A DNA stretch of 64,000 nucleotides, taken from assembly GCA_024403675.1 (NCBI GenBank), contig JAKSRH010000009.1, forward strand, positions 1-64,000, written 5' to 3'. Position 1 is the first letter of the stretch; each line of letters opens with the position of its first letter. The DNA comes from Saccharofermentans sp. (GTDB taxonomy: Bacteria; Bacillota; Clostridia; Saccharofermentanales; Saccharofermentanaceae). Both the position numbers and the translations under genes were made by a program. Positions 6,595 to 14,732 of the stretch are shown in pieces. The notes beneath the pieces are model-generated. The model saw only the letters and a program-made list of their open reading frames with translations. It ran no database searches and had not been told where the DNA came from.

Positions 6595-7863
6595 TTAGTC
6601 TGTCTCCTTTGGTAAGGATAGTGTTAGTACAAATCTTGGATTGTACTCAATATCCATTGTTCCGTTAATTTCTTCTGTTAGTACTCTCAATAAAACAAGG
6701 CCACCACGTTCTTCGATAAAGCCATCAGGTGGATTACCATTGTTTGTAAATTCAGCGATCAGTGCATCATTAGTCTCAGTTAATTTTACATTAACTTCAT
6801 CACCCTTAGCATGGCGAATGGTATTAGTAATACATTCATGAATACCTGTAACGATTATATGTCGCTGTTTAGGCAGCCTCGTGAGATTTCCTGCTATATT
6901 TACCTTAATATCCAGCTTATCAGCCGTGTCGAGAATTATATCATATTCATCTTTATAGGTTGTATCGAGCTCCGTTTTAAGATACTGAAGGTTATCGCGA
7001 AGAGTCTTTTCAATTAGTTGTCTATCTTCATCAGTACCACCTGAAGTTATATATCTTTTTGAAGCAAGCAAATTAGCTCCAATCTCATCATGCAACTTAA
7101 TCCTGGCTTTGAGTATTTCTTGTGCAGTAATTGAATCAATAATCTGCTTGCCATAATTACTAAGTTCTTCGTTGAGATTCTCTACAGTCTGCTGATGAGC
7201 TATTAGAGTCTGTGTGCTCTTGTATTCCTCAGTAATATCACTGATTGTTAGAATTCTTAAAGTAGGCGATTCTTCTGAAAAAAGGTCATCAGAAACGGAA
7301 TAAACCTTATTGTCCTGAAGCTGAATGATGGCACCATTGTTAGTTTGTGTGCTTCGTTCTAAGAGTGCATTTTTAAATATATTTCCGTTTAAAAGCATCT
7401 CGCCAGTAATATACCTACAGCAATCTTCCATTACATTGTTTTTTAATACAATCTGACCATTTGTCTCATAACAGCATATTCCCACAGGAAGATTATCAAC
7501 AGCTTCTTTAATTGAGAAAGCAGAGATGTTATTTCTGGACCATTTCAATATGCTATCTAGCATCAAAGATTCATATACAGCAATTACAACAAGAACTAAT
7601 ATGAGTAAAACGCCTGGCACTCTGGAGAATTTGTCAACCAACTGATTCATAATTTCAGTATCTGCTGTTCCTGATAAGTAATCACAGACACACTGAAACA
7701 TTACATATAACACTAATGATATAGGAAACAAACTAATTAAATCTTTCCATTTGCGATTAACAAAATTCAATGTGATAAGCATAGTAGAGGCAAGGAACAG
7801 AACTACGATACAAACCCCAAAAGCACTTTTAAAGATAAAAGGGAAATCAGCGAAAGGCATCAT
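6595..7863 (-). CDS. Membrane histidine kinase (HisKA_3-like)
   Basis: The 422-residue sensor kinase has an N-terminal membrane segment (about 10-32), probable further segments at 38-60 and 82-100, a PAS-like middle (about 125-215) and a coiled coil. The kinase core has the phospho-acceptor H-box KIKLHDEIG-like (ARIKLHDEIGANL). The ATPase domain has an N-box (HECITNTIRHAKG) and a G-box with GGLVLLRVL. This arrangement fits the NarX/LiaS-type kinases that pair with LuxR regulators. Its start overlaps the stop of the upstream sensor gene by 4 nt (ATGA), so the three proteins are co-translated. Confidence 0.9.
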   Translation of the reverse strand: MMPFADFPFIFKSAFGVCIVVLFLASTMLITLNFVNRKWKDLISLFPISLVLYVMFQCVCDYLSGTADTEIMNQLVDKFSRVPGVLLILVLVVIAVYESLMLDSILKWSRNNISAFSIKEAVDNLPVGICCYETNGQIVLKNNVMEDCCRYITGEMLLNGNIFKNALLERSTQTNNGAIIQLQDNKVYSVSDDLFSEESPTLRILTISDITEEYKSTQTLIAHQQTVENLNEELSNYGKQIIDSITAQEILKARIKLHDEIGANLLASKRYITSGGTDEDRQLIEKTLRDNLQYLKTELDTTYKDEYDIILDTADKLDIKVNIAGNLTRLPKQRHIIVTGIHECITNTIRHAKGDEVNVKLTETNDALIAEFTNNGNPPDGFIEERGGLVLLRVLTEEINGTMDIEYNPRFVLTLSLPKETD

Positions 7864-9449
7864 TTAGTATCACCGCCTTCCTCAACACTTAATACCACGA
7901 TAGTATCGTCATCATTGTATTGAACAGTAACGTTCTCTCTCATAAGTGATTTTGTATTCAAATCAATAGAGTTGATAATCACTCTTAAAATGACCATGCT
8001 TTCTTTTTGGGACAGAATAATTGAGATTTGTAGTTTTTTATCAATGATTAGCTCAATTATCTCTTCGAAGAATTCATAAATAGTTATAGCTGTATCAGAA
8101 AATATATTTCCACTAATCAAAGTATTAAAGGCCACTTCAATATCATTTAATTTCAAATACTCTAATGATTCCAGAATTGCAGTTGTCAATTCTGATACAG
8201 GAATAATCTCATTACTCTCTTTCAAAAGTTCGAAATTACCTCTTCTTTTGATATACGTATTAAATACAGTTATCTTTTTGAGTCTGTCCGTAAAAGTTGA
8301 CTCATCTCCCTCAGAAAGTAATTCATCTATTTTGTGAAGTTGCTTTTGAGCGTTAGTTGCTATACGATCATATACTTTATTGCGTGCGTTGACAGTTGCG
8401 CTTTCTTCCATTAACGCATTCTGTGTCTTCAAATAATTATTTCTGGATTCGATTTGTTCTGTAGCATTTTCTATCTGTAGATTTAATTCATTAACTACAG
8501 AATGGTCAACTATCCAACTTACACTACCACCAGTTACTGTTGCACTCTCTATATGCATATCAATTGATGGCGAACTGAAATTATCGACGCCACTTGTTAC
8601 ATGAACAGGGTTGTCAGTTGAATCCATAATGATTGCAGGAATTTTAGTCTCTTTAAAAAACCACTGATAATTTGTATTTGCTGGAATCAGACCGACTTGA
8701 ATACACATCTCCCATATAAAAATAAAAGTGAATGCGTATATTTCGCCAATATTCCAAAAGGAAACACCATTGATGCCAGGACGTATTCCAAGCATATGGA
8801 GAATAAACATTGATAAACTAATAAAGACGGTAGCAACAAGAATCCACATTCTTGGTTTAGAAATAGCAAGTCGACATTTACGAATCATTATTACTATTGC
8901 AGAAACCAAAAGAGACACAATACATATGTAATTCAGAAAAAATACGATACCAGCATTTGATAGAGTGATATCGGTTGATAGATTTTCAAGTTTACAAAAG
9001 AGTTCATGATAATCATTCGTCAGAATAAGACCAATAATTATGACAACTGGTACAGTCACCAGTAACCACTTATGGTCAATATGATCACCACGATATTGAT
9101 TCATGTAAAGAGACGCATAGAAAAATAAAAGAGGTATTACCAGCATAGGAATATAGTATGCAAACCAAATATATCTATTTGTTCCTCCTGCTAACCTGTA
9201 ATTACATATTTGCAATAAGAAGTAAATCTCAACCCAGCAAATCATCATATATAGAAGACGACGAACTCTTACATTTATTATTCTCTGGCTAGAAGATATA
9301 CCCCAAGCCAAAACAAACACGCCAAAATACACTTGAGAGAAGCAATCAAACATGTCGTATGGTCTTGTTACAATATGAAGGATTCCACCGATAATGAATA
9401 CCAAAACCAATACTATAAAATTTCTAATATTCTTGGCTTGAATAATCAT
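7860..9449 (-). CDS. 7TM sensor protein with degenerate ATPase-like tail
   Basis: The 529-residue product starts with about seven to nine membrane helices (10-265) resembling the histidine-kinase N-terminal 7TM sensor region. A coiled coil follows (about 325-385). A C-terminal part (about 420-529) looks like a HATPase domain without clear N- and G-boxes, and no H-box is present. It is therefore probably an accessory sensor that works through the complete kinase encoded next. It heads the operon, with AAGGAG before the ATG and TATAAT at 9491-9496 upstream. Another reading is that the tail is a different alpha/beta fold. Confidence 0.8.
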   Translation of the reverse strand: MIIQAKNIRNFIVLVLVFIIGGILHIVTRPYDMFDCFSQVYFGVFVLAWGISSSQRIINVRVRRLLYMMICWVEIYFLLQICNYRLAGGTNRYIWFAYYIPMLVIPLLFFYASLYMNQYRGDHIDHKWLLVTVPVVIIIGLILTNDYHELFCKLENLSTDITLSNAGIVFFLNYICIVSLLVSAIVIMIRKCRLAISKPRMWILVATVFISLSMFILHMLGIRPGINGVSFWNIGEIYAFTFIFIWEMCIQVGLIPANTNYQWFFKETKIPAIIMDSTDNPVHVTSGVDNFSSPSIDMHIESATVTGGSVSWIVDHSVVNELNLQIENATEQIESRNNYLKTQNALMEESATVNARNKVYDRIATNAQKQLHKIDELLSEGDESTFTDRLKKITVFNTYIKRRGNFELLKESNEIIPVSELTTAILESLEYLKLNDIEVAFNTLISGNIFSDTAITIYEFFEEIIELIIDKKLQISIILSQKESMVILRVIINSIDLNTKSLMRENVTVQYNDDDTIVVLSVEEGGDTK

Positions 9450-9548
9450 ATAGAACTCCTTTCGTATAACATGACCCTATTAACTTTTTTATTATACATA
9501 ATAATTGCTTTTCAATTTTGTGTGAAGATTTGATTGAATCAACAATTA

Positions 9549-9637
9549 GGGTCTTAGGGAAACTCCCTAACAAGCAATCAGTGACAACTGATCTTGTTTT
9601 TGGATATCCAATGGATAGTAAAAAACGTTGCTTGCTA
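9549..9637 (+). repeat. Structured inverted repeat copy B at the other end of the cargo
   Basis: This plus-strand copy of 4102-4181 contains TTAGGGA-AAC-TCCCTAA (9554-9570), ATCAGT/ACTGAT (9577-9592), an extra small stem TATCC/GGATA (9605-9617) and the identical end 9620-9637. Together with copy A it brackets the cargo genes (4296-9449) as inverted repeats. Confidence 0.65.
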
Positions 9638-9676
9638 GAGCATACGACAAAACAAATTAAGATGTACTAAAAAGGC

Positions 9677-9727
9677 AAATGAAAACACCCTGTGTCGTAC
9701 TAGTTTTACTCGTACAACATAGGGTGT
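9677..9727 (-). terminator. Long hairpin near the right end of the element
   Basis: A 16-bp stem with two imperfect pairs (9685-9700 with 9712-9727) has a 10-nt loop. On the minus strand it is followed by TTTTCATTTG and then TTTTT. It would stop transcripts running out of lysS into the element. The T-tract is interrupted, so efficiency is uncertain. Confidence 0.55.
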
Positions 9728-9817
9728 ATTAGTCAGCTTTGCGTCGTGATTTTTAAATGTATTTTTCTGTTCTTACTACGACCGGATTTAAACCACTTAT
9801 AAAAAGTTATGTCAAAA

Positions 9818-9839
9818 TTGGTCGTACTTTGGTCGTACT
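9818..9839 (+). repeat. Two tandem 11-bp candidate integrase arm repeats, right end
   Basis: TTGGTCGTACT is repeated twice with no gap (9818-9828, 9829-9839), 18 bp from the right core. An identical copy lies at 529-539 near the left end. The pattern fits arm-type binding sites for the N-terminal domain of the Tn916-like integrase. Confidence 0.65.
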
Positions 9840-9857
9840 AGAAGGTATTTACACTTG

Positions 9858-9913
9858 AAAACCCTTGATATTACTGCGTTTATCAGCCCTGACTCTTGAG
9901 AGTTGGGAACAAG
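9858..9913. other. Right attachment site at the lysS 3' end
   Basis: The 12-bp core AAAACCCTTGAT (9858-9869) lies 13 bp beyond the lysS stop codon. The similarity to the left site continues into the last 10 lysS codons. Insertion here leaves lysS intact because the core is downstream of the stop. Confidence 0.8.
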
Positions 9914-11451
9914 AGAACGTCTCTAATTGCCGCACTATCTGTAAGAAGCATTACGAGACGGTCGATACCATATCCGATACCACCTGTTGGAGGCATACCA
10001 ATCTCGAGAGCGTTAAGGAAGTCCTCATCTGTGTGGTTAGCTTCCTCATCACCAGCCTCAAAAGCTGCGTCCTGAGCTGCGAATCTCTCACGCTGATCGA
10101 TTGGATCATTAAGCTCAGAGTAAGCGTTACACATCTCCCATGTGTTAATGAAGAGCTCAAATCTCTCTACCTTCTCAGGGTCAGATGGCTTCTTCTTTGT
10201 AAGTGGAGAAATGGAAAGTGGGTGATCCATAATGAATGTTGGCTGGATGAGATTCTTCTCACAGAACTCCTCGAAGAAGAGGTTGATGATATCACCCTTA
10301 GTGTGACGATCCTCGAACTCTACGTGGTGCTCCTTAGCAAGCGCTTTAGCAGCCTCATCAGTCTCTACTGTATCAAAATCAATACCTGTGTACTTCTTGA
10401 TACAATCATTCATTGTAAGTCTCTCGAATGGCTTACCGAAGTCGAGTTCGATATCACCATACTTAAACTTAGTTGTGCCGAGAACCTTCTCAGCGAGGTA
10501 ACGGAACATGGACTCAGTGAGCTCCATCATGCCCTCATAATCTGTATATGCCTGATAGAGCTCCATGAGTGTGAACTCTGGGTTGTGACGTGTATCAACA
10601 CCCTCGTTACGATATACACGACCAATCTCGAATACTCTCTCAAGACCACCAACAATAAGTCTCTTGAGATAAAGCTCGAGGGAAATACGAAGCTTAACAT
10701 CCTCATCAAGTGAGTTGTAGTGTGTCTCGAATGGTCTAGCAGCAGCACCACCAGCGTTAGATACGAGAGTTGGTGTCTCTACCTCCATAAAGTCGCGGCC
10801 TGCGAGGAAATTTCTAATTTCCTTAAGGATAAGTGAACGCTTTACGAAAGTGTCCTTAACCTCAGGATTCATAATAAGGTCAACATATCTCTGACGATAA
10901 CGCATCTCTGTATCTGTAAGACCATGGAACTTCTCAGGAAGTGGCTGCATGGACTTTGTAAGAAGTGTAATCTCATCAGCATGGATGGAAACCTCACCAG
11001 TCATTGTTCTAAAGAGGAATCCCTTAATACCATAAATATCACCGATATCAGACTTCTTGAAGTCAGCATATGGCTCCTCACCGATAACATCTCTAGCTAC
11101 ATATACCTGAATGTTACCCTTAAGGTCACGAAGGCTCATAAAGGAAGCCTTACCCATAACACGCTTGAACATCATACGACCTGCAACAGATACATGGATA
11201 GGCTGTGCATCCATAATCTCACGACGCTCGTTATAGTCAGCCTTCTTAAGAGCTCTTGCCTGCTCCTCATCCAATCCATCAAGAAGTGGTGCTGGACGAT
11301 TACCAATGAGCTTCTCCTCATGTGCTGCGTATAAATCCTTACACTCATCTGTGTGGTGTGTCTGATCAAACTTTGTAATCTCAAATGGGTTCTTACCAGC
11401 TGCCTTGAGATTTTCAAACTTTTCAATTCTAATATCCTTCTCGCTTGCCAT
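9883..11451 (-). CDS. lysS: Lysyl-tRNA synthetase, class II
   Basis: The 522-residue cytoplasmic enzyme charges tRNA-Lys with lysine using ATP. An N-terminal OB-fold anticodon-binding domain (about 60-165) is followed by the class II core. Motif 2 is RVYRNEGVDTRHNPEFTLME, and motif 3 is GGIGYGIDRLVMLLTDS near the end. Length is normal for bacterial LysRS. TAGGAG lies 6 nt before the ATG. It follows greA on the same strand but is separated from it by a terminator. Its last codons form half of the element's target site. Confidence 0.98.
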   Translation of the reverse strand: MASEKDIRIEKFENLKAAGKNPFEITKFDQTHHTDECKDLYAAHEEKLIGNRPAPLLDGLDEEQARALKKADYNERREIMDAQPIHVSVAGRMMFKRVMGKASFMSLRDLKGNIQVYVARDVIGEEPYADFKKSDIGDIYGIKGFLFRTMTGEVSIHADEITLLTKSMQPLPEKFHGLTDTEMRYRQRYVDLIMNPEVKDTFVKRSLILKEIRNFLAGRDFMEVETPTLVSNAGGAAARPFETHYNSLDEDVKLRISLELYLKRLIVGGLERVFEIGRVYRNEGVDTRHNPEFTLMELYQAYTDYEGMMELTESMFRYLAEKVLGTTKFKYGDIELDFGKPFERLTMNDCIKKYTGIDFDTVETDEAAKALAKEHHVEFEDRHTKGDIINLFFEEFCEKNLIQPTFIMDHPLSISPLTKKKPSDPEKVERFELFINTWEMCNAYSELNDPIDQRERFAAQDAAFEAGDEEANHTDEDFLNALEIGMPPTGGIGYGIDRLVMLLTDSAAIRDVLLFPTLKSQG

Positions 11452-11499
11452 AAATACTCCTAATTACACGCGAACATGCCGCGATTATTTCTTGTCTTT

Positions 11500-11537
11500 A
11501 ATACGCAAAAAAGGCACGTGATTTTTGCGTGCCTTTT
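11500..11537 (-). terminator. Terminator after greA
   Basis: AAAAGGCACG (11509-11518) pairs with CGTGCCTTTT (11528-11537). On the minus strand the stem runs into TTTTTTGCG. It lies between greA and lysS, so lysS needs its own promoter or read-through. Confidence 0.85.
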
Positions 11538-11565
11538 AAGATCGTAAAGTCTTGTCTAATAACAA

Positions 11566-12042
11566 TTACTTTCCGATCTTGATAATCTTATATTTGAAGG
11601 AACCAACGCCTGTAGTAACTTCTACAACCTGGCCCTTACGCTTACCCTCGATAGCTGTACCGAGAGGAGACTTGATGGAGAGACGGTGGTCGAAGATATC
11701 TTCCTCGTTCTCATTTACAACACTGTACTCTTCCTCTTCCTTTGTCTCTTCATCACGAAGTGTAACCTTGGAACCGAGGGATACTCTAGTGTTAGAAATC
11801 TCATCATCAGAAAGAACCTCAGCGTTCTTCAAGAGTTCTTCAATCTCTCTGATACGCTGCTCGTTAGCAGCCTGTGCGTCCTTAGCCTCATCATACTCAG
11901 AGTTCTCTGAAAGGTCACCCTGTGCACGAGCCTCTTCGAGACGCTCATTAATTTCAGCCTTTATTCTTGTCTTTCTATCGGAAAGCTCATCCTGAAGTCT
12001 CTTAAAACCTTCCTGGGTATATACTACTTTCTCTTTAGCCAT
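11566..12042 (-). CDS. greA: Transcription elongation factor GreA
   Basis: At 158 residues this is the usual GreA length. An N-terminal coiled coil (about 1-75) carries the acidic tip in LEEARAQGDLSENSEYDEAK. A C-terminal FKBP-like domain follows, with SPLGTAIEGKRKGQVVEV. GreA enters the RNA polymerase secondary channel and stimulates transcript cleavage in backtracked complexes. It has its own promoter (12076-12104) between guaB and greA and a GAGG site before the ATG. Confidence 0.97.
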   Translation of the reverse strand: MAKEKVVYTQEGFKRLQDELSDRKTRIKAEINERLEEARAQGDLSENSEYDEAKDAQAANEQRIREIEELLKNAEVLSDDEISNTRVSLGSKVTLRDEETKEEEEYSVVNENEEDIFDHRLSIKSPLGTAIEGKRKGQVVEVTTGVGSFKYKIIKIGK

Positions 12043-12075
12043 GTTAATACCTCACATATATTAATCAACTTATCT

Positions 12076-12104
12076 ATTTTAATTCAGAACCGCTATTAGC
12101 GCAA
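12076..12104 (-). promoter_or_regulatory. greA promoter
   Basis: On the minus strand TTGCGC (12099-12104) and TAAAAT (12076-12081) are spaced by 17 bp, 34 bp upstream of the greA ATG. The -35 box abuts the guaB stop codon. Confidence 0.6.
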
Positions 12105-12105
12105 A

Positions 12106-13614
12106 TTAATTGTTTCTATTGCTATCCTTAGTGATAACGTCGTGTGCACCACCCTCAACGATAGATGTAGCAGATACTACTACGAGACGAGCCTTCTCCT
12201 GGAACTCTTCAATAGAAGAAGAACCACAAGCACACATTGTAGCCTTAACCTTAGCAAGGGATGTCTCTACACCATCTCTGATAGGACCAGCATATGGAAC
12301 ATAAGAGTCAACACCCTCTTCGAAAGCCATCTTACCCTTACCGTTACCATTCTCCTCATAACGTGTCCAAGAACGAGCTCTGTTGGAACCCTCGCCCCAA
12401 TACTCCTTAACATAAGAACCGTTAACAAAGAGCTTCTTTGTAGGGGACTCATCAAATCTAGCAAAGTAACGACCAAGCATCATGAAGTCTGCACCCATAG
12501 CAAGAGCAAGAGCCATGTGGTAGTCGTGAACGATACCACCATCAGAACAAAGTGGAATATACTCACCTGTCTTAGCGAACCACTCATCACGAGCCTTAGC
12601 AACATCCTGTACTGCAGAAGCCTGACCCATACCGATACCCTTCTGCTCACGTGTGATACAGATGGATCCACCACCTACACCAATCTTGATGAAGTCTGCG
12701 CCACACTCTGCAAGGTACTTAAAGCCCTCAGCGTCTACTACGTTACCAGCACCTACGATTGCATCTGGATAATTAGACTTAATCCAATCAAGTGCTCTCT
12801 TCTGCCATACGGAGAATCCGTCGGAAGAGTCAAGGCAAAGAACATCTGCGCCTGCCTCGAGAAGAGCTGGAACACGTGTCTCATAGTCATGTGTATTAAT
12901 ACCTGCACCAACGATAAGCTTCTTATCCTTATCAAGGAGCTCAAGTGGGTTAGCCTTATGGAACTCATAGTCCTTACGGAATACGAAGCCTACAAGTCTT
13001 CCATCTGCCTTAACGATAGGGAGCTGGTTAATCTTGTTGTCCCAGATAATGTCGTTAGCTTCCTTAAGAGTTGTTCCCTCTGGAGCTGTAACAAGCTTCT
13101 CGATAGGTGTCATGAATTCAGATACCTTAGTATCAAGAGACATACGGCTTACACGATAATCTCTTGTTGTAACGATACCAACGAGCTTACCATCAGCTGT
13201 ACCGTCATCTGTAACAGCAGCAGTACCATGACCCTGCTGTTCCTTAAGAGCAATAACATCCTCGAGTGTAGAATCAGGAGATACGTTAGAATCAGATGCA
13301 ACGATACCTGCCTTATACTTCTTTACCTTGCGAATCATCTCACACTGGCTCTCGACTGTCTGTGACTGGAAAATGAAGGAAAGACCACCGCATCTAGCAA
13401 GTGCAATAGCAAGTCCATCATCAGATACAGCCTGCATTACGGCTGATACCATAGGGATATTAATCTTGAGCTTGGATTCTTCCTGGCCCTTCTTATACTT
13501 ACAAATAGGTGTTGATAAATCCACCTGATCTGGTGTGTTCTTCTCTGTTGTTAAATTAGGTACAAGGAGATACTCACTAAATGTACGTGATTCCTGCTCA
13601 AAGATCTTTGCCAT
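12106..13614 (-). CDS. guaB: IMP dehydrogenase
   Basis: The 502-residue enzyme oxidises IMP to XMP with NAD+, the committed step of GMP synthesis. The TIM barrel is interrupted by a CBS pair (about 105-225). The catalytic loop is [17 protein letters not shown] with the active-site Cys. [31 protein letters not shown] is the IMP-binding segment, listed here as two adjoining motifs: the SDGG phosphate site and the MLGRYFA helix. The class is the slightly longer type with [12 protein letters not shown]-type flap. GTGGAGG precedes the ATG. Confidence 0.95.
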   Translation of the reverse strand: MAKIFEQESRTFSEYLLVPNLTTEKNTPDQVDLSTPICKYKKGQEESKLKINIPMVSAVMQAVSDDGLAIALARCGGLSFIFQSQTVESQCEMIRKVKKYKAGIVASDSNVSPDSTLEDVIALKEQQGHGTAAVTDDGTADGKLVGIVTTRDYRVSRMSLDTKVSEFMTPIEKLVTAPEGTTLKEANDIIWDNKINQLPIVKADGRLVGFVFRKDYEFHKANPLELLDKDKKLIVGAGINTHDYETRVPALLEAGADVLCLDSSDGFSVWQKRALDWIKSNYPDAIVGAGNVVDAEGFKYLAECGADFIKIGVGGGSICITREQKGIGMGQASAVQDVAKARDEWFAKTGEYIPLCSDGGIVHDYHMALALAMGADFMMLGRYFARFDESPTKKLFVNGSYVKEYWGEGSNRARSWTRYEENGNGKGKMAFEEGVDSYVPYAGPIRDGVETSLAKVKATMCACGSSSIEEFQEKARLVVVSATSIVEGGAHDVITKDSNRNN

Positions 13615-13685
13615 ATAGAATCCTCCACTATAAATTAATTAAAACTTGTCATACATATTAGCACAAAGGGTGTGTTATCGGCTAT

Positions 13686-13718
13686 ATAAAAAAACACCAC
13701 ATTTGTGGTGTTTTTTGT
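13686..13718. terminator. Bidirectional terminator between hydrolase gene and guaB
   Basis: ACACCACA (13694-13701) pairs with TGTGGTGT (13704-13711), flanked by an A-tract on the left and a T-tract on the right. It ends the minus-strand hydrolase? operon only if read from its far side; in the visible order it lies just downstream of the hydrolase stop codon at 13725, which is the minus-strand 3' end. Confidence 0.85.
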
Positions 13719-13724
13719 GTAGAT

Positions 13725-14732
13725 TTACATTTTACCAATACTGATCATTCTAACGACACATTGTTCGACAAATTTACGCACTTCACGCTCAAAAGCTGCA
13801 GGTGAACGATCGTAGCACATACAGTGTTCACAATTATCAACCATTACAAGGTGCTTAGGTGTTCTAACGTCATCATAAATGGAGCGAGCTGAGTTTTCAG
13901 GAACCACCTTATCGCTTCCAGCTCCAAAGAAAAGTACAGGAACACGAATAAGATTAGCATTTGTTACCGCATCACAGCGCTCAATCTCACAGCCAAGATT
14001 TTTAAGAGCAATTTTATTAACTGTCTTCAGTGGCCATTTCATATTAATGTTGTACTTTTCTTTGCCCTTATACATAAGTAAATTATTAAGAGAATCAAAA
14101 GGACAATCCGCGATAATGCCTGCCACGTTAGAACTAAAACCCTCCTGAGCAGCTGCTAATAACGCAGCGTCAGCACCCATACTTCTACCTACAATAAATA
14201 TGCGACAATCATTACCTACCTGCGCCTTAACAAAATCAATCCACTTATTAAGATCAACACTTTCGTAAAGACCATAAGTACAGTACTTACCACCACTCAT
14301 GGCATGTGCACGCATGTGAGGAATAAGGATATGACACTGCATCTGCTTCATCATAAGCTTCGCATATGCGGCCATCTCACTAGGGTGCTCGTTATATCCA
14401 TGAAGAAGAATTACTGCAAATCTACTGCTACGATCTGAAGATGGACGAAAGTATCCAGATAACTTTGTGTTATCAAAAGATTGAATTCTTACATTAATAT
14501 ATTCATTACGTGTAGAGTAAAACCAATTACGACCCTTACCAAATACAGTTGATTGATCAATATTCGTAGGTGAACGATCTACCTGAGGCATTGGAGCCGG
14601 TCTTTTAAACACACGTAAGAAAAGCTTCTTACACCAGGTCAAATAAGCAAAATAAAGTGCACCAACAAGCAATGCCAAAAACAAAATCAGCAAAGATATA
14701 AGTATTGAAAGATGTGAAGATATTCCACCCAT
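13725..14732 (-). CDS. Membrane-anchored alpha/beta hydrolase
   Basis: The 335-residue serine hydrolase begins with one membrane helix (about 6-32) and probably faces outward. The oxyanion segment is LLHGYNEHP, the nucleophile elbow is GRSMG (Ser near 178), and a late Asp (in FFGAGSDKVV) and His (in DNCEHCM) complete a plausible triad. It resembles BAAT/YqkD-like extracellular hydrolases; the substrate is unknown. Its ATG overlaps the stop of the peptidase gene by 1 nt (TAATG), so translation is coupled. Confidence 0.9.
   Translation of the reverse strand: MGGISSHLSILISLLILFLALLVGALYFAYLTWCKKLFLRVFKRPAPMPQVDRSPTNIDQSTVFGKGRNWFYSTRNEYINVRIQSFDNTKLSGYFRPSSDRSSRFAVILLHGYNEHPSEMAAYAKLMMKQMQCHILIPHMRAHAMSGGKYCTYGLYESVDLNKWIDFVKAQVGNDCRIFIVGRSMGADAALLAAAQEGFSSNVAGIIADCPFDSLNNLLMYKGKEKYNINMKWPLKTVNKIALKNLGCEIERCDAVTNANLIRVPVLFFGAGSDKVVPENSARSIYDDVRTPKHLVMVDNCEHCMCYDRSPAAFEREVRKFVEQCVVRMISIGKM

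Larger units (their letters stand above)
328..9869. mobile_element. Integrated mobilizable-type element in the 3' end of lysS
   Basis: The boundaries are the duplicated 12-bp core. The integrase and excisionase lie beside the left end, which is typical of Tn916-like modules. Core genes are integrase, excisionase, RepA-like ATPase and MobC. Cargo is a lipoprotein, a DUF4428 protein and a three-gene two-component system. There is no relaxase, coupling protein or type IV secretion gene, so any transfer would need help in trans. This is a decayed or minimal integrative mobilizable element by inference. Precise excision has not been shown. Confidence 0.8.

Noticed and set aside
12142-13365. Long plus-strand open frame opposite guaB
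   Set aside because: It is a shadow of guaB: Cys/Thr/Leu-rich, no ribosome binding site and no recognisable domain. The same applies to long antisense frames opposite proS (23833-25056), the P-type ATPase (53419-54936), pgi (55293-56510) and lysS (9865-10713).
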